Assembly (NCBI RefSeq): GCF_003675855.1
Contig: NZ_RCIH01000009.1
Location: 1 to 64,000, forward strand
Origin: Halostella salina
GTDB taxonomy: Archaea; Halobacteriota; Halobacteria; Halobacteriales; Natronoarchaeaceae
Direction of reading: 5' to 3'
DNA: 64,000 nt
A model generated the notes under the pieces. It was not told the origin of the DNA. It saw nothing but the letters and a program-made list of their open reading frames with translations, and ran no database searches. The first letter of the stretch is position 1. Each line of letters begins with the position of its first letter. Shown in pieces: positions 32,628 through 40,285 of the stretch. Position numbers and translations under genes: made by a program.

Positions 32628-33080
32628 TTAAGAAGCGACGGATTTGTAGACTGGTCTTCCGATCAGGAATAGGCCTAAGATGCCGGATATAAGTGGTAGA
32701 GGGCTACTCTTTTTCTTAAGATACGATTTCGAGGGTGAGCCTTGCACGACATAGGCCGTGGTTGTCTCCCCGACATTGTACTGGTCAATTCTGTCTTCCG
32801 CGGCAGTCCTTGTGTCGGACGCTTTTGTTCCTATTCCCGGGCTGATGTTGTCGGAAGTGTATTGGGTTCCGTTGTACGTGTAGCTGTAAGTGACGTGGGG
32901 TGTGTACCTGTCCCCCCTTTTTGAGGAATCCATGGTGACTTCTTTGCTCTCTACCGTGGCTTCAATCTGCACCCCGGACGAGAGGCTTTGTTGCTGAGAG
33001 TATGCCATGTATCCAGCAACTCCGAGCAGCACAATCCCCAGTATTATACTTATCAGAGACAGCTTCGACATATTCGTCAT
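32628..33080 (-). CDS. DUF3592 membrane protein
   Basis: 150 residues: N-terminal helix (about 8-27), an extracytoplasmic beta-rich segment with HVTYSYTYNGTQYTS and the VGETTTAYVVQGSPSKSYL motif of DUF3592, and a C-terminal helix (PLISGILGLFLIGRPVY). Function unknown; family members often occur in accessory regions. Ser/Thr/Lys-rich composition is less acidic than the haloarchaeal norm, suggesting recent transfer. MSKLSL nine bases in is an alternative start. Confidence 0.8.
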   Translation of the reverse strand: MTNMSKLSLISIILGIVLLGVAGYMAYSQQQSLSSGVQIEATVESKEVTMDSSKRGDRYTPHVTYSYTYNGTQYTSDNISPGIGTKASDTRTAAEDRIDQYNVGETTTAYVVQGSPSKSYLKKKSSPLPLISGILGLFLIGRPVYKSVAS

Positions 33081-33310
33081 TGTTTAGACTACTGAATGTT
33101 AATTTTGACGTGTTTCTCACTGCGTAACACATGCAAACCTAATTAACGGCCAATTCTTCCTCGAAGGTGTGAAACAAACATCGGGAGCTTTCTGCATTTA
33201 CCCCGATATTCAGCAAACCGGTTGTGTGAGTTGGGAGGGTTTCAGCAGTGGGACTCCCCTCAGAATGTCGAAAATTATTCTGCGAACTAGGATCCGGTTC
33301 TTCTGAACAC

Positions 33311-33486
33311 CCGTCGAGCAATTTTCAGCGGCTAAGACAACCAGGATCTAGGGGAATCGGGGTGTTTCACGGCTCGAAGTGCTGCGCTGCGGGAACCTCG
33401 ATGGATTCAGACTTGGTGAAGCAGTGGTCCCAAGGTATCCAGATACGCCCGAAATCATCCTCGTTACCCCGCCGTCGAGCAATTTT
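33311..33486. repeat. 15-bp direct repeat, 161 bp apart
   Basis: CCGTCGAGCAATTTT at 33311-33325 and 33472-33486, identical. The segment between them has no gene. It could be a target-site or recombination scar at the island border. Confidence 0.45.
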
Positions 33487-33732
33487 TGAAATCACAGTTT
33501 TATCTCGGAACTTGTCGAGGTGATTTCTACGTTCTCAAATCGGCCCGACGAGGTTCTTCTGCAATTTGAGTCCGTTATTTCGCCTTGTATATCGCGGGTT
33601 TCGTCCAAAGAAAGAGGCGATATGCAGTGTGCGAAGGCCGCCGGCTCTCTCAGGCCGAGGGGCCATCACAGAGGTAGCGGAACGACGGAAGTATCAGATG
33701 TAGCGCATAGGTTGACGGGGTGCGTTTCGGTG

Positions 33733-33766
33733 GTGTCTGTCGCCCCCGCGAGAGGGTGGCGGGGCG
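33733..33766 (+). promoter_or_regulatory. Leader stem-loop box E
   Basis: GTGTCTGT then stem CGCCCC (33741-33746) / GGGGCG (33761-33766) around a 14-nt purine-rich loop containing GAGAGGGTGG. It lies 23 bp before ATG 33789. Member of a family of ten such boxes in this window. Confidence 0.6.
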
Positions 33767-33788
33767 CATCACGTGCCCCCGAGAGACG

Positions 33789-34232
33789 ATGGCTTCGGAA
33801 CGACACAGCAAGACACGAGCAGCGCATCACGCAGGAACCACCCCCGACGGTGAGGCGCCGTGGGTGGCCCTCGAAATGACGGTTCCGACCGACCGGGATC
33901 ACGCGTCAGTCGTCGCCCTCGTGGAGTGTACTCTCGTCGAGCTCACACACGAGGCCGTGGGCGTCGTCTTCGTCGCTCACCAGGTCGGGCGGTCGACGCG
34001 GACGCAGTACGTCACCCGCGACGACGTCGGCGAGCAGCTCCAGAAACGGCGCTTCGACGATCGGCTGGGCTGGCAGGAGACCACCATCCCTCGACGAGCC
34101 GTTCGCAACGAGCTCATCACCCAACTCACGCGGTCGCCCTCAACGTCAACGGCGGAGCAGTCAGGTGTAGAAGCAGCCCGTGAGTCAGACACCTTCGTCG
34201 TGAAGCCAGTTCGAGAGCTCCGAACACCGTAG
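33789..34232 (+). CDS. Hypothetical plasmid-type protein
   Basis: 147 residues, family not recognised. Central part (PWVALEMTVPTDRDHASVVA, VALVECTLVELTHEAVGVVF) is strand-rich, followed by basic-acidic helices. Start ATG 33789 follows the leader hairpin (33741-33766). Clean haloarchaeal codon use supports a real gene. It ends ten bases before the TTAACCAACA inverted repeat. Confidence 0.65.
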   Translation: MASERHSKTRAAHHAGTTPDGEAPWVALEMTVPTDRDHASVVALVECTLVELTHEAVGVVFVAHQVGRSTRTQYVTRDDVGEQLQKRRFDDRLGWQETTIPRRAVRNELITQLTRSPSTSTAEQSGVEAARESDTFVVKPVRELRTP

Positions 34233-34241
34233 CGGCTAGAC

Positions 34242-34283
34242 TTAACCAACATTCTCGGCCGATACCGGCATTGTGTTGGTTAA
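34242..34283. repeat. TTAACCAACA inverted repeat, copy 1
   Basis: TTAACCAACA (34242-34251) and TGTTGGTTAA (34274-34283) are perfect 10-bp arms 22 nt apart (32 bp centre to centre, about three helical turns). A second copy with the same spacing is at 56789-56830. It follows a gene stop by ten bases. Confidence 0.7.
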
Positions 34284-34414
34284 CGCAGGGGGTTGGATCC
34301 ACTTCCTCGCCCCCACCCACCGCCCGACCCTCGAGTGAATGAATCCTGGCGACCGGTCGGCTCGAACGGCCGTCACGACGGATTTTATCGGCCCGCTCCT
34401 CCTCGAGAGCGAGT

Positions 34415-34960
34415 ATGGTCGTCGTCGAGGAGGTCACCAAACTGAGCGAGCGCCGTACCCAAACCTCGTCCGAGGTGTTTCCGGAGGATTCGTTGACGTC
34501 GATTCGGGAAGCCGTCGAGGCCGTCCCAGCAAGCGTCTTCGACGGCTCGACGAAGCACACAGAGGTCGGCGGCTTCGATGCCGCGATCGCCGACAAGCTC
34601 TCGCAGTACGAGTACGAAGGGGACGCCGCCGGCAGCTACAACCCGAACTGCAAGCTCTGGTCGCATCAGGGGTTTCACTACAGCGTTGACCTCTACGACG
34701 CCGACGCCCGTATCGCCATCGAGGTCGAGAAGAGCAAGCGGAAGAACGTCAGCGACGACCTCCTCAAGTTCCAGAAGGGGTACCGCACCCAGAAAGATGG
34801 CCGGCCGAAGATCGAGTTCGGCTGTCTGGTGGTGCCGGTGAACTACCTTGGTCGACATAACCTCTACCAGCACAGCCTGACCAAGCTCGACTTCATGAAG
34901 GGCGTCCTGTTCATCGACGACGTCGCCGTCATCGGCTATTGCGACCCCCGACCGGACTGA
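34415..34960 (+). CDS. Possible PD-(D/E)XK restriction-endonuclease-like protein
   Basis: 181 residues. The middle has YSVDLYDADARIAIEVEKSK (about residues 89-108), in which Asp followed by ExE/K could be a nuclease core like that of BglII-type enzymes; the rest (LVVPVNYLGRHNLYQHSLTK) is soluble alpha/beta. No methyltransferase adjoins it. Starts at ATG 34415. Family assignment is tentative; the fold could also be a non-catalytic relative. Confidence 0.6.
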   Translation: MVVVEEVTKLSERRTQTSSEVFPEDSLTSIREAVEAVPASVFDGSTKHTEVGGFDAAIADKLSQYEYEGDAAGSYNPNCKLWSHQGFHYSVDLYDADARIAIEVEKSKRKNVSDDLLKFQKGYRTQKDGRPKIEFGCLVVPVNYLGRHNLYQHSLTKLDFMKGVLFIDDVAVIGYCDPRPD

Positions 34961-35027
34961 TACTGTCCGCCCTGACTGTTTGTCGGCGCCGAGAGACATG
35001 CAGCGCGCAACAGCGGGCGCTGCGTGA

Positions 35028-35324
35028 TCCATTAAGGCAGGTCCCGATCCGCACGACGACACGAGTGCCGACTACGAACGGTTCGAGAAGGAACAGCTCG
35101 CCCAGGACCGCGACGCCATCGGCGTCGACACGGCGGACGTCGACGACTCGACGGCCCAACGCCTGGTCAACGACCTCGTCGACGCGGACGACGTCACTCC
35201 GGTTCCCGAGGACCAAGTTCTGGTTCACGAGCCGAGCGGCACCGCGTTCGACTCGACGACACAGCTGGCCGTCTTCCACCGTGGCTGGGCGGCCGGCCGC
35301 GACGCCGACGGGGAGGACGAGTGA
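35028..35324 (+). pseudogene. Acidic hypothetical protein lacking a start codon
   Basis: A frame with strong haloarchaeal coding character (DYERFEKEQLAQDRDAIGVD, TAQRLVNDLVDADDVTPVPE, ending GWAAGRDADGEDE) runs to TGA 35322-35324. An in-frame TGA at 35025-35027 precedes it and no ATG, GTG or TTG follows in the N-terminal part; only ATT 35031 is available. Either a rare ATT start is used or the 5' end is lost. Its stop overlaps the next ATG by one base, as in an intact operon. Confidence 0.55.
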
Positions 35325-35710
35325 TGCAGCAGACCCTCGTCGGCTGTGCGTTTTGCGACGCGCCGCCCGGTACCGAGACTGGCGAGGCCCATACCTGGGG
35401 GCAGGACGAGCGGGTCACCCACCCGATCTGTGTCGACTGCGCGATTCAGACGGAGCCGGATCCCGACGAGCGCGATCACGTCGCCTGTGACGGCTGTGGG
35501 CTGGTCGTCGATACGCTCGCAGCGTCGCCGGCGTGAAACGCCGGCTTCCAGCGGGACCTCCGGTCCCGCCCGGCTCACGCGATTCCGTGTCGATCTCGGG
35601 CATCTGGAAGGCCCGTTGCAGCTGTGCGCCCGCTGTAGTCCGGGTGGCCTTGCGACGTACTGGACGCGCGACCTCGAGGAGCATCTCGTCGCGACGCCGG
35701 TGGAGTGGTC
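35324..35710 (+). pseudogene. Zinc-ribbon protein interrupted by a hairpin insert
   Basis: The N-terminal part MQQTLVGCAFCDAPPG... has CxxC pairs (GCAFC, CVDCA, CDGCG) and reads to TGA 35534. In another frame from 35574 the sequence continues as LTRFRVDLGHLEGPLQLCAR then CSPGGLATYWTRDLEEHL, which I believe is the rest of the same small haloarchaeal protein (DUF7558-like, named from memory). Between them sit 49 extra bases made of two perfect hairpins. The 3' end has no near stop, so the gene looks inactivated. If the two halves are unrelated, 35324-35536 is an intact 70-residue zinc protein. Confidence 0.55.
35527..35569. repeat. Twin perfect 8-bp hairpins
   Basis: GCCGGCGT/ACGCCGGC with loop GAA (35527-35545), five bases, then GCGGGACC/GGTCCCGC with loop TCC (35551-35569). 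Both stems are perfect with 3-nt loops. They fall inside the zinc-ribbon gene and shift its frame. Confidence 0.7.
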
Positions 35711-35791
35711 CCATCTCTCGGTCCGGAACCTCACTAACCCAAATACCAAACATACCAAACAGCTATGTTCCAACAGTTCCAACACTACTTT

Positions 35792-36151
35792 ATGTCGAGC
35801 GGCACCATCGATATCGAGGAGTTCGAGAACGCCGACGCCGACGACTTCGAGGAACGGACCGATACCGAGCGGATCGTGCTGTTCCTCGACGAGCACGACG
35901 ACCGGGCGTGGAAGGCAGCGACGATCGCCGAGCGACTTGGTCTGGAGACCGACGCTGTCAGCGCGCTCCTCTCGCGATTGAAGGAACGTGGGCTGGTGCG
36001 GCACAAGCGCCCGTACTGGGCGATCACGGACGACGAGGAACGGCTCCAATCTGCCTACCGGCTCCACCGTCACCATGAGACAGCGGATGACCAGTACGGC
36101 GAGGAGCGTCTCGAGGACCTCCAGACTGACGACATGGAGGACGTGCAGTGA
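35792..36151 (+). CDS. MarR-like HTH protein, putative antitoxin
   Basis: 119 residues. Winged HTH: FLDEHDDRAWKAATIAERLG, LETDAVSALLSRLKERGLVR, HKRPYWAI. The last 30 residues are acidic and probably disordered, as in antitoxins that wrap the toxin. MSSGTIDIEEF at 35792 is taken as start; MFQQFQ at 35765 is possible. Its stop overlaps the GTG of the PemK/MazF gene (GTGA), so the two form a toxin-antitoxin operon with autorepression likely. Confidence 0.78.
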   Translation: MSSGTIDIEEFENADADDFEERTDTERIVLFLDEHDDRAWKAATIAERLGLETDAVSALLSRLKERGLVRHKRPYWAITDDEERLQSAYRLHRHHETADDQYGEERLEDLQTDDMEDVQ

Positions 36152-36489
36152 CGGCGTTCGAAGATCTGGACCGCGGTGACATCGTCTGGGCGAGTGACCC
36201 GCTCTCGGAAAAAGGGCGCCCGATGCTCCTGTTGGGAGCTCCCCAATTCCCGGCCCACGGTGCGCAACTCATCACGGCCCTCATCTCCACGCAGACCTAT
36301 CACGAGGAGTCGATCACGCTCCGAGACGGCGACTACGAGGGTGACCCACTAGGGGAACGAAGCCACGTTCTCCCGTGGTCGACCGCGACGCTCACCAGTG
36401 CTGCGGATGTCGACCAGTATCTCACCTCGCTGGCCGACGAACGCATCGAAGACGTGGCAAACCAGTTGACCGACTACATTTCCGCCTGA
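36148..36489 (+). CDS. PemK/MazF-family toxin
   Basis: 113 residues, SH3-like barrel of the MazF/PemK group, which cleaves mRNA. Pattern: FEDLDRGDIVWASDPLSEKG (strand 1 with GDIV), GRPMLLLGAPQF, ALISTQTYHEESITLRDGDY, SHVLPWSTATL (the conserved VxPxxTxxL-like core). Starts at GTG 36148 overlapping the antitoxin stop. Intact. Confidence 0.8.
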   Translation: MTAFEDLDRGDIVWASDPLSEKGRPMLLLGAPQFPAHGAQLITALISTQTYHEESITLRDGDYEGDPLGERSHVLPWSTATLTSAADVDQYLTSLADERIEDVANQLTDYISA

Positions 36490-36632
36490 GACCACCTTCT
36501 GTCGTGGTAGCTATCACCTCGTCAGTACGTCCTGTGTCAGCTGATTCTCGACTGGTCGCGATACGCGATGCCAGTAGAGTCACCCCAAACAGTCTTTGCT
36601 GATTCGCTGTAAACTGTAATCGAGAACGGCCC

Positions 36633-37367
36633 GTGGTACATACCGCAAACCGCGGCGACGGCGACATCGTCCAGGACTTCCTCTCGGTCGCTGACCTCCT
36701 CGAGGAGCCACAGCTCGCCCAGCTGTACGCGTACCTCGCTCGGGAGGGGGAGGCGACCGTTCAGGACGTGATGGACGACCTCGAACTCGCACAGGGGACC
36801 GCCTACAGCTACGTCAACCGGCTCGTCGACGCCGGCGTCCTCACTGTCACCGACGACGAGCAGCCGCGCCGGTACGCCGCCCGGGAGATCGACCTGACCG
36901 TGCCGACGACCGCGGGCGACCGCGAGTACACGATCACGCCGGCGCTCATCGATGCTGTCGGCCGCCGTGAGACTGACGCCGACATCGACACCCACATCGA
37001 CCGCCACGGCGTCGCCGGCCTCGCGACCGCGCTCACCTACGCGGTTGCTCGGGAGCGCGGCGAGGTGACCCACCGCCTGATGGCCGAGGATCTGGACATC
37101 TCGCCGCTGGCTGCGGAGATGATCCTCCAGGCGCTCCGCCCCCTCGTCCACGAACATTACGAGATCGAGGAGGCCGGGGCAGGGTCGAGGGGTTGGCCAT
37201 CGACGGCGACGGCGCTGACGACGCGTGAGCCGGCTTCACATCGCCGACACCGGCCTGTTCGTCGCAATGGGGACAGCCCTCAAACAGCCGCTATCAGGCC
37301 GTTCGGCGGTTCGCTCGCCGGAACCACATCACCTTCGTCCTGCCCGAACGGGTGTACGAGGGGCTGA
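36633..37367 (+). CDS. Winged-HTH regulator partner of a PIN toxin
   Basis: DIVQDFLSVADLLEEPQLAQ, LYAYLAREGEATVQDVMDDL and GTAYSYVNRLVDAGVL form a haloarchaeal HTH family encoded upstream of PIN-domain toxins on plasmids. Start GTG 36633. The frame is convincing to about residue 190 (HYEIEEAGAG, near 37180); after that the sequence is no longer acidic protein, and in the +2 frame an acidic end VEGLAIDGDGADDA leads to TGA 37226-37228, which would overlap the toxin's GTG. A frameshift near 37185 is therefore likely and the true end is probably 37228. Confidence 0.65.
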   Translation: MVHTANRGDGDIVQDFLSVADLLEEPQLAQLYAYLAREGEATVQDVMDDLELAQGTAYSYVNRLVDAGVLTVTDDEQPRRYAAREIDLTVPTTAGDREYTITPALIDAVGRRETDADIDTHIDRHGVAGLATALTYAVARERGEVTHRLMAEDLDISPLAAEMILQALRPLVHEHYEIEEAGAGSRGWPSTATALTTREPASHRRHRPVRRNGDSPQTAAIRPFGGSLAGTTSPSSCPNGCTRG

Positions 37368-37735
37368 CCGTCGACGACCCCGATGTCGAAGCCCCGTCGG
37401 TTGACGCCGCGATCGACGAGGGTTGAGCGACAGTTGCGTCACCGCTGGAGTTCTCCGAGCCTGTCGTCTCGCGGGTGATGGATGGCGTCCAGCGGTATAT
37501 CGCGAACGTCGACGACCGACCCGCCGACGATGTTGAACGGGCGGACGCTGCCCTCGCCGCCCTCGCTGCCCAGCATCTCAGCGCGGGGTCGGCGACCGAG
37601 GTCTACATCTACACGACCGATATTGCGGCTGGGGAGGGAGCTGAAACCGTACTCGGAAGTGAGGGCTACGGGGGTTCAGTGACGTTCGTGAACGGGTTCC
37701 GGTTCATCGAGGACTTAGTCGCCGGTGACAGCTGA
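37225..37735 (+). pseudogene. PIN-domain toxin, frameshifted and nonsense-mutated
   Basis: GTG 37225 begins LHIADTGLFVAMG, with the first catalytic Asp of PIN nucleases. An extra A after the GGGG at about 37271 shifts the frame; the next part reads SRYQAVRRFARRNHITFVLP and continues to GGSVTFVNGFRFIEDLVAGD. TGA at 37424-37426 replaces the expected Trp codon. Two independent lesions mean it is dead. Its HTH partner upstream also looks frameshifted, so the whole module has decayed. Confidence 0.8.
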
Positions 37736-37737
37736 GC

Positions 37738-37842
37738 CTATTCGGAGTCGAGGTCACGAGCGTCGAGCTCGCGGGCGAGAGACTGGTCTCCCGTTCGCGT
37801 GATATCGTGTTCGTCGACGAAGCTGGCATCCTCTGGATCCAC
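37738..37842 (-). other. Short acidic frame, possible gene remnant
   Basis: GTG 37842 to TAG 37738 gives 34 residues (VDEHDITRTGDQSLARELDA near its middle) with haloarchaeal codon use, convergent with the PIN pseudogene and just after an in-frame TAA. It looks like the 3' end of a lost gene, but is too short to be sure. Confidence 0.3.
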
Positions 37843-37899
37843 TTAAATGAGTAGTTAATTTTCCAACTATTATCGCAAGAGGGGAGCCGATTTCAAAAA

Positions 37900-38781
37900 A
37901 TGGAGAGCCCTATGGGGTATGGACGTGTACCAACTGACATGGCTGGGAGCCAGGGACACACAACAGCGCTCTCGGAAATCGCTCGGAACCAGTTATCGCT
38001 GCTTGACTCACTAGCGGATGAAGACACAGATCGAATCATACCGCTGAATTTGCTTGATACACAGCACTACTGCGAGCAGAAAGCACAGTTTCAACGGGCA
38101 CAGGGGTGGGACGATGAATCACTCCCAAAGCGCCTCGTTCGGGGTCGGGAACAACATAGCGAGCTAGCTGAAACCACGGCATCAAGCGATGATGAGTATA
38201 CGCTTGAGGATGTTTGGGATGATATACAATCAGGAGACGTCTCGCTCCTCTATCCCCCACTCGCGTACGAACTGGTGAACATGGTTTTGGTGGGTTGCCC
38301 GATGTTTCTTCGGTTCGTGAACAGCCAGCCATCGCAATTAACCCTCGTTCGAGGAGTGACGAAAGAAGCGTACACAGAGCGACTCTTCCCGAACGAAGAG
38401 TTCTTGCTCTGGTGTCACGGCAACCTGCTAGATCGAATTGGATTTGATGTCTCGGATCTTTCGGTTCGCTATCTCAAATACCCGCAGTCTAAGTTCGACG
38501 CCGTCGAGGTAAGCAGGGCACAGCTCTTGCTTGCCGCTGAGGACGGTGATGAGATCTCCGTGAAGCTTAACGAGGGGTCCACGCTTCACCCACATATCCG
38601 GCGGCATCCCATTTCGTACGAACGGGATAGTAAACGAGGCAAGCAGCTCAGAGCATTCGCAGCATTCTGGCGAGACGGTGGCGATAACCCAGACGGTGCG
38701 AATCACTGGAAGCAGTGTGTCAGCTGTCGCTTCCGTTCACAGTGTGACCTTGCACTCGCAAAAGGAGAGAAGCGTAGGTGA
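37900..38781 (+). CDS. Cas4/RecB-like protein, catalytic residues apparently lost
   Basis: 293 residues. The cysteine layout matches Cas4-type Fe-S nucleases: one Cys in LLDTQHYCEQKAQF (Cys58) and a C-terminal CVSCRFRSQC cluster. The segment that in active relatives reads GxPD...RF, then ExK, is here VGCPMFLRFVNSQPSQLTLV, with Met at the Asp position and no ExK, so the nuclease looks inactive (my alignment by eye). It is the first gene of an operon with a DEDD exonuclease and a DUF1998 helicase. Start ATG 37900, after TTAATTTT at 37855. Confidence 0.7.
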   Translation: MESPMGYGRVPTDMAGSQGHTTALSEIARNQLSLLDSLADEDTDRIIPLNLLDTQHYCEQKAQFQRAQGWDDESLPKRLVRGREQHSELAETTASSDDEYTLEDVWDDIQSGDVSLLYPPLAYELVNMVLVGCPMFLRFVNSQPSQLTLVRGVTKEAYTERLFPNEEFLLWCHGNLLDRIGFDVSDLSVRYLKYPQSKFDAVEVSRAQLLLAAEDGDEISVKLNEGSTLHPHIRRHPISYERDSKRGKQLRAFAAFWRDGGDNPDGANHWKQCVSCRFRSQCDLALAKGEKRR

Positions 38782-38851
38782 CTCCGATGAAGAGATCAAT
38801 CACAATTCTCCGAGGAACACACAGCGCAGAGCAGCCACGGAAGTCTCGTTC

Positions 38852-40282
38852 ATGATCGGGCTCACAGTCTTACCTGAACTGACGATTGATCGGTGCGAGA
38901 GGAATCAACTCCGGGACGTCATCCATTATTTCGATTCAGAGGTAGTGTTTACTCCGAATCAAGTTCACCAGCGGTTCCTCACCGACACAGTTGGTGATTC
39001 CGTAGAGGTGATGACGCAACCCCTCGCAGATAGGCGAGCCACCCAGATCGCAAAGGACAGCGACACACGCTTGATCTGGGCCGCTACGCCGAGCGCTCTT
39101 GAGGAAACCATCCAGCTGACCCAAACCGGGACACCAGAGAATCGCCGAGAATGCTACATCCTCACCGACCAATTGAGTGTCTCTGTCGACCTGATCCACT
39201 TGGAAGCCCACCTCGATGGCTTGGAGGAGTATCGAACTCCCTTCATGGAACACGGTGCGCTTGACGACTTTACGCACCTCACCATCGAAGCAAATCCCGA
39301 ATATCGCGCGGAGTGGGACGGGATTGACGTTCAAGGCGTGATGCCTGGGGCAAACAAACAGCAGGGGGCGAGTGGAGCAGGCGTCGCTCATTTCGAACTC
39401 CAAGAAGACGGTATCGTTGGGGGGAAAACCCGAGAACTGGGCAAATTTGGTCTTCAGGCAGTCGATCAAATCGGGCGATCACGAGCAGAGACGCTGCGGG
39501 AGGCCGGAATTCAAACCCGTCAAGCACTCGAATCGGCCTCAGTGAATGAGGTTTCAAAGCTTTCTGGGCTTGGCCAGAAGACTGCCAGAACCGCTATCGA
39601 ATCTGCACAGGTAATCGAACAAGGAGAGGTACGGAAAGCTCCAGGAGCAAGTCTCCCCGAGAAGGAACCGGTCTTCATCGACATCGAGACGGATGGCCTC
39701 AACCCGACGATCATCTGGCTCATCGGCGTCTATGTCCGTGACCGCTATATGTCGTTCATCGAAACCGATCCGAGAAAACCGGAAGTTGCACTGGAAGCGT
39801 TCCTGTCTTGGCTCTCAGAGTTCGGAAACAATCGACCCATCGTCGCCTACAACGGCTGGAAGTTTGACTTCCCAGTAATCGAAGAACACATCGGAGAGCA
39901 CTGTCCACAGTACCTCGACTTTTGGACGAGTACGCATCGGTTCGATCTCTACGATTGGGCGGTTCGAGAGAACAATGCGGCCCTTCCAGGACTGACGAAC
40001 AAACTGGAAGACGTGGCAACAGCACTCGGATGGGACCCACTGGACACGGGATTAACGGGTGCCGAAGTTGGCCGGCTGTTCCAACGATATGCAGCAAACC
40101 CGTGTGCAGATACTGAGTTAGATTGGGAACGCCACAAGCGCTACTGTGAGGACGACGTCCGCGCACTCGCCTACATCTACGAACAGGTTGCAACAGCCAC
40201 ACACCGAATGACGGTGACCAGTAGTGGGTCGGGTTCGACGACGAACGACTCCACATCTCAAGGAACACTCAGCGATTTCTAA
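38852..40282 (+). CDS. HhH plus DEDD exonuclease (MrfB/YprB-like)
   Basis: 476 residues: about 200 N-terminal residues of unknown fold, a helix-hairpin-helix region (about 222-262, VSKLSGLGQKTARTAIESA), then a ribonuclease-H-like 3'-5' exonuclease. Exo motifs: VFIDIETDGL (Asp-Glu), VAYNGWKFDFPVI, and YCEDDVRALAYIY. The same domain is found in Bacillus MrfB (YprB), which works with the MrfA helicase in repair of mitomycin lesions. Start ATG 38852 is 70 bp after the Cas4-like stop; an upstream in-frame stretch lacks a start codon. The helicase follows three bases later. Confidence 0.85.
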   Translation: MIGLTVLPELTIDRCERNQLRDVIHYFDSEVVFTPNQVHQRFLTDTVGDSVEVMTQPLADRRATQIAKDSDTRLIWAATPSALEETIQLTQTGTPENRRECYILTDQLSVSVDLIHLEAHLDGLEEYRTPFMEHGALDDFTHLTIEANPEYRAEWDGIDVQGVMPGANKQQGASGAGVAHFELQEDGIVGGKTRELGKFGLQAVDQIGRSRAETLREAGIQTRQALESASVNEVSKLSGLGQKTARTAIESAQVIEQGEVRKAPGASLPEKEPVFIDIETDGLNPTIIWLIGVYVRDRYMSFIETDPRKPEVALEAFLSWLSEFGNNRPIVAYNGWKFDFPVIEEHIGEHCPQYLDFWTSTHRFDLYDWAVRENNAALPGLTNKLEDVATALGWDPLDTGLTGAEVGRLFQRYAANPCADTELDWERHKRYCEDDVRALAYIYEQVATATHRMTVTSSGSGSTTNDSTSQGTLSDF

Positions 40283-40285
40283 CCA

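Larger units (their letters stand above)
33081..33788. other. Gene-poor region with a direct repeat
   Basis: 708 bp with no convincing gene; short frames lack haloarchaeal codon bias. CCGTCGAGCAATTTT occurs twice (33311-33325 and 33472-33486), each in AT-rich surroundings and 161 bp apart. The last 60 bp hold the leader hairpin of the next gene. This marks the border between the transport/sulfur part and the plasmid-like part. Confidence 0.5.
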
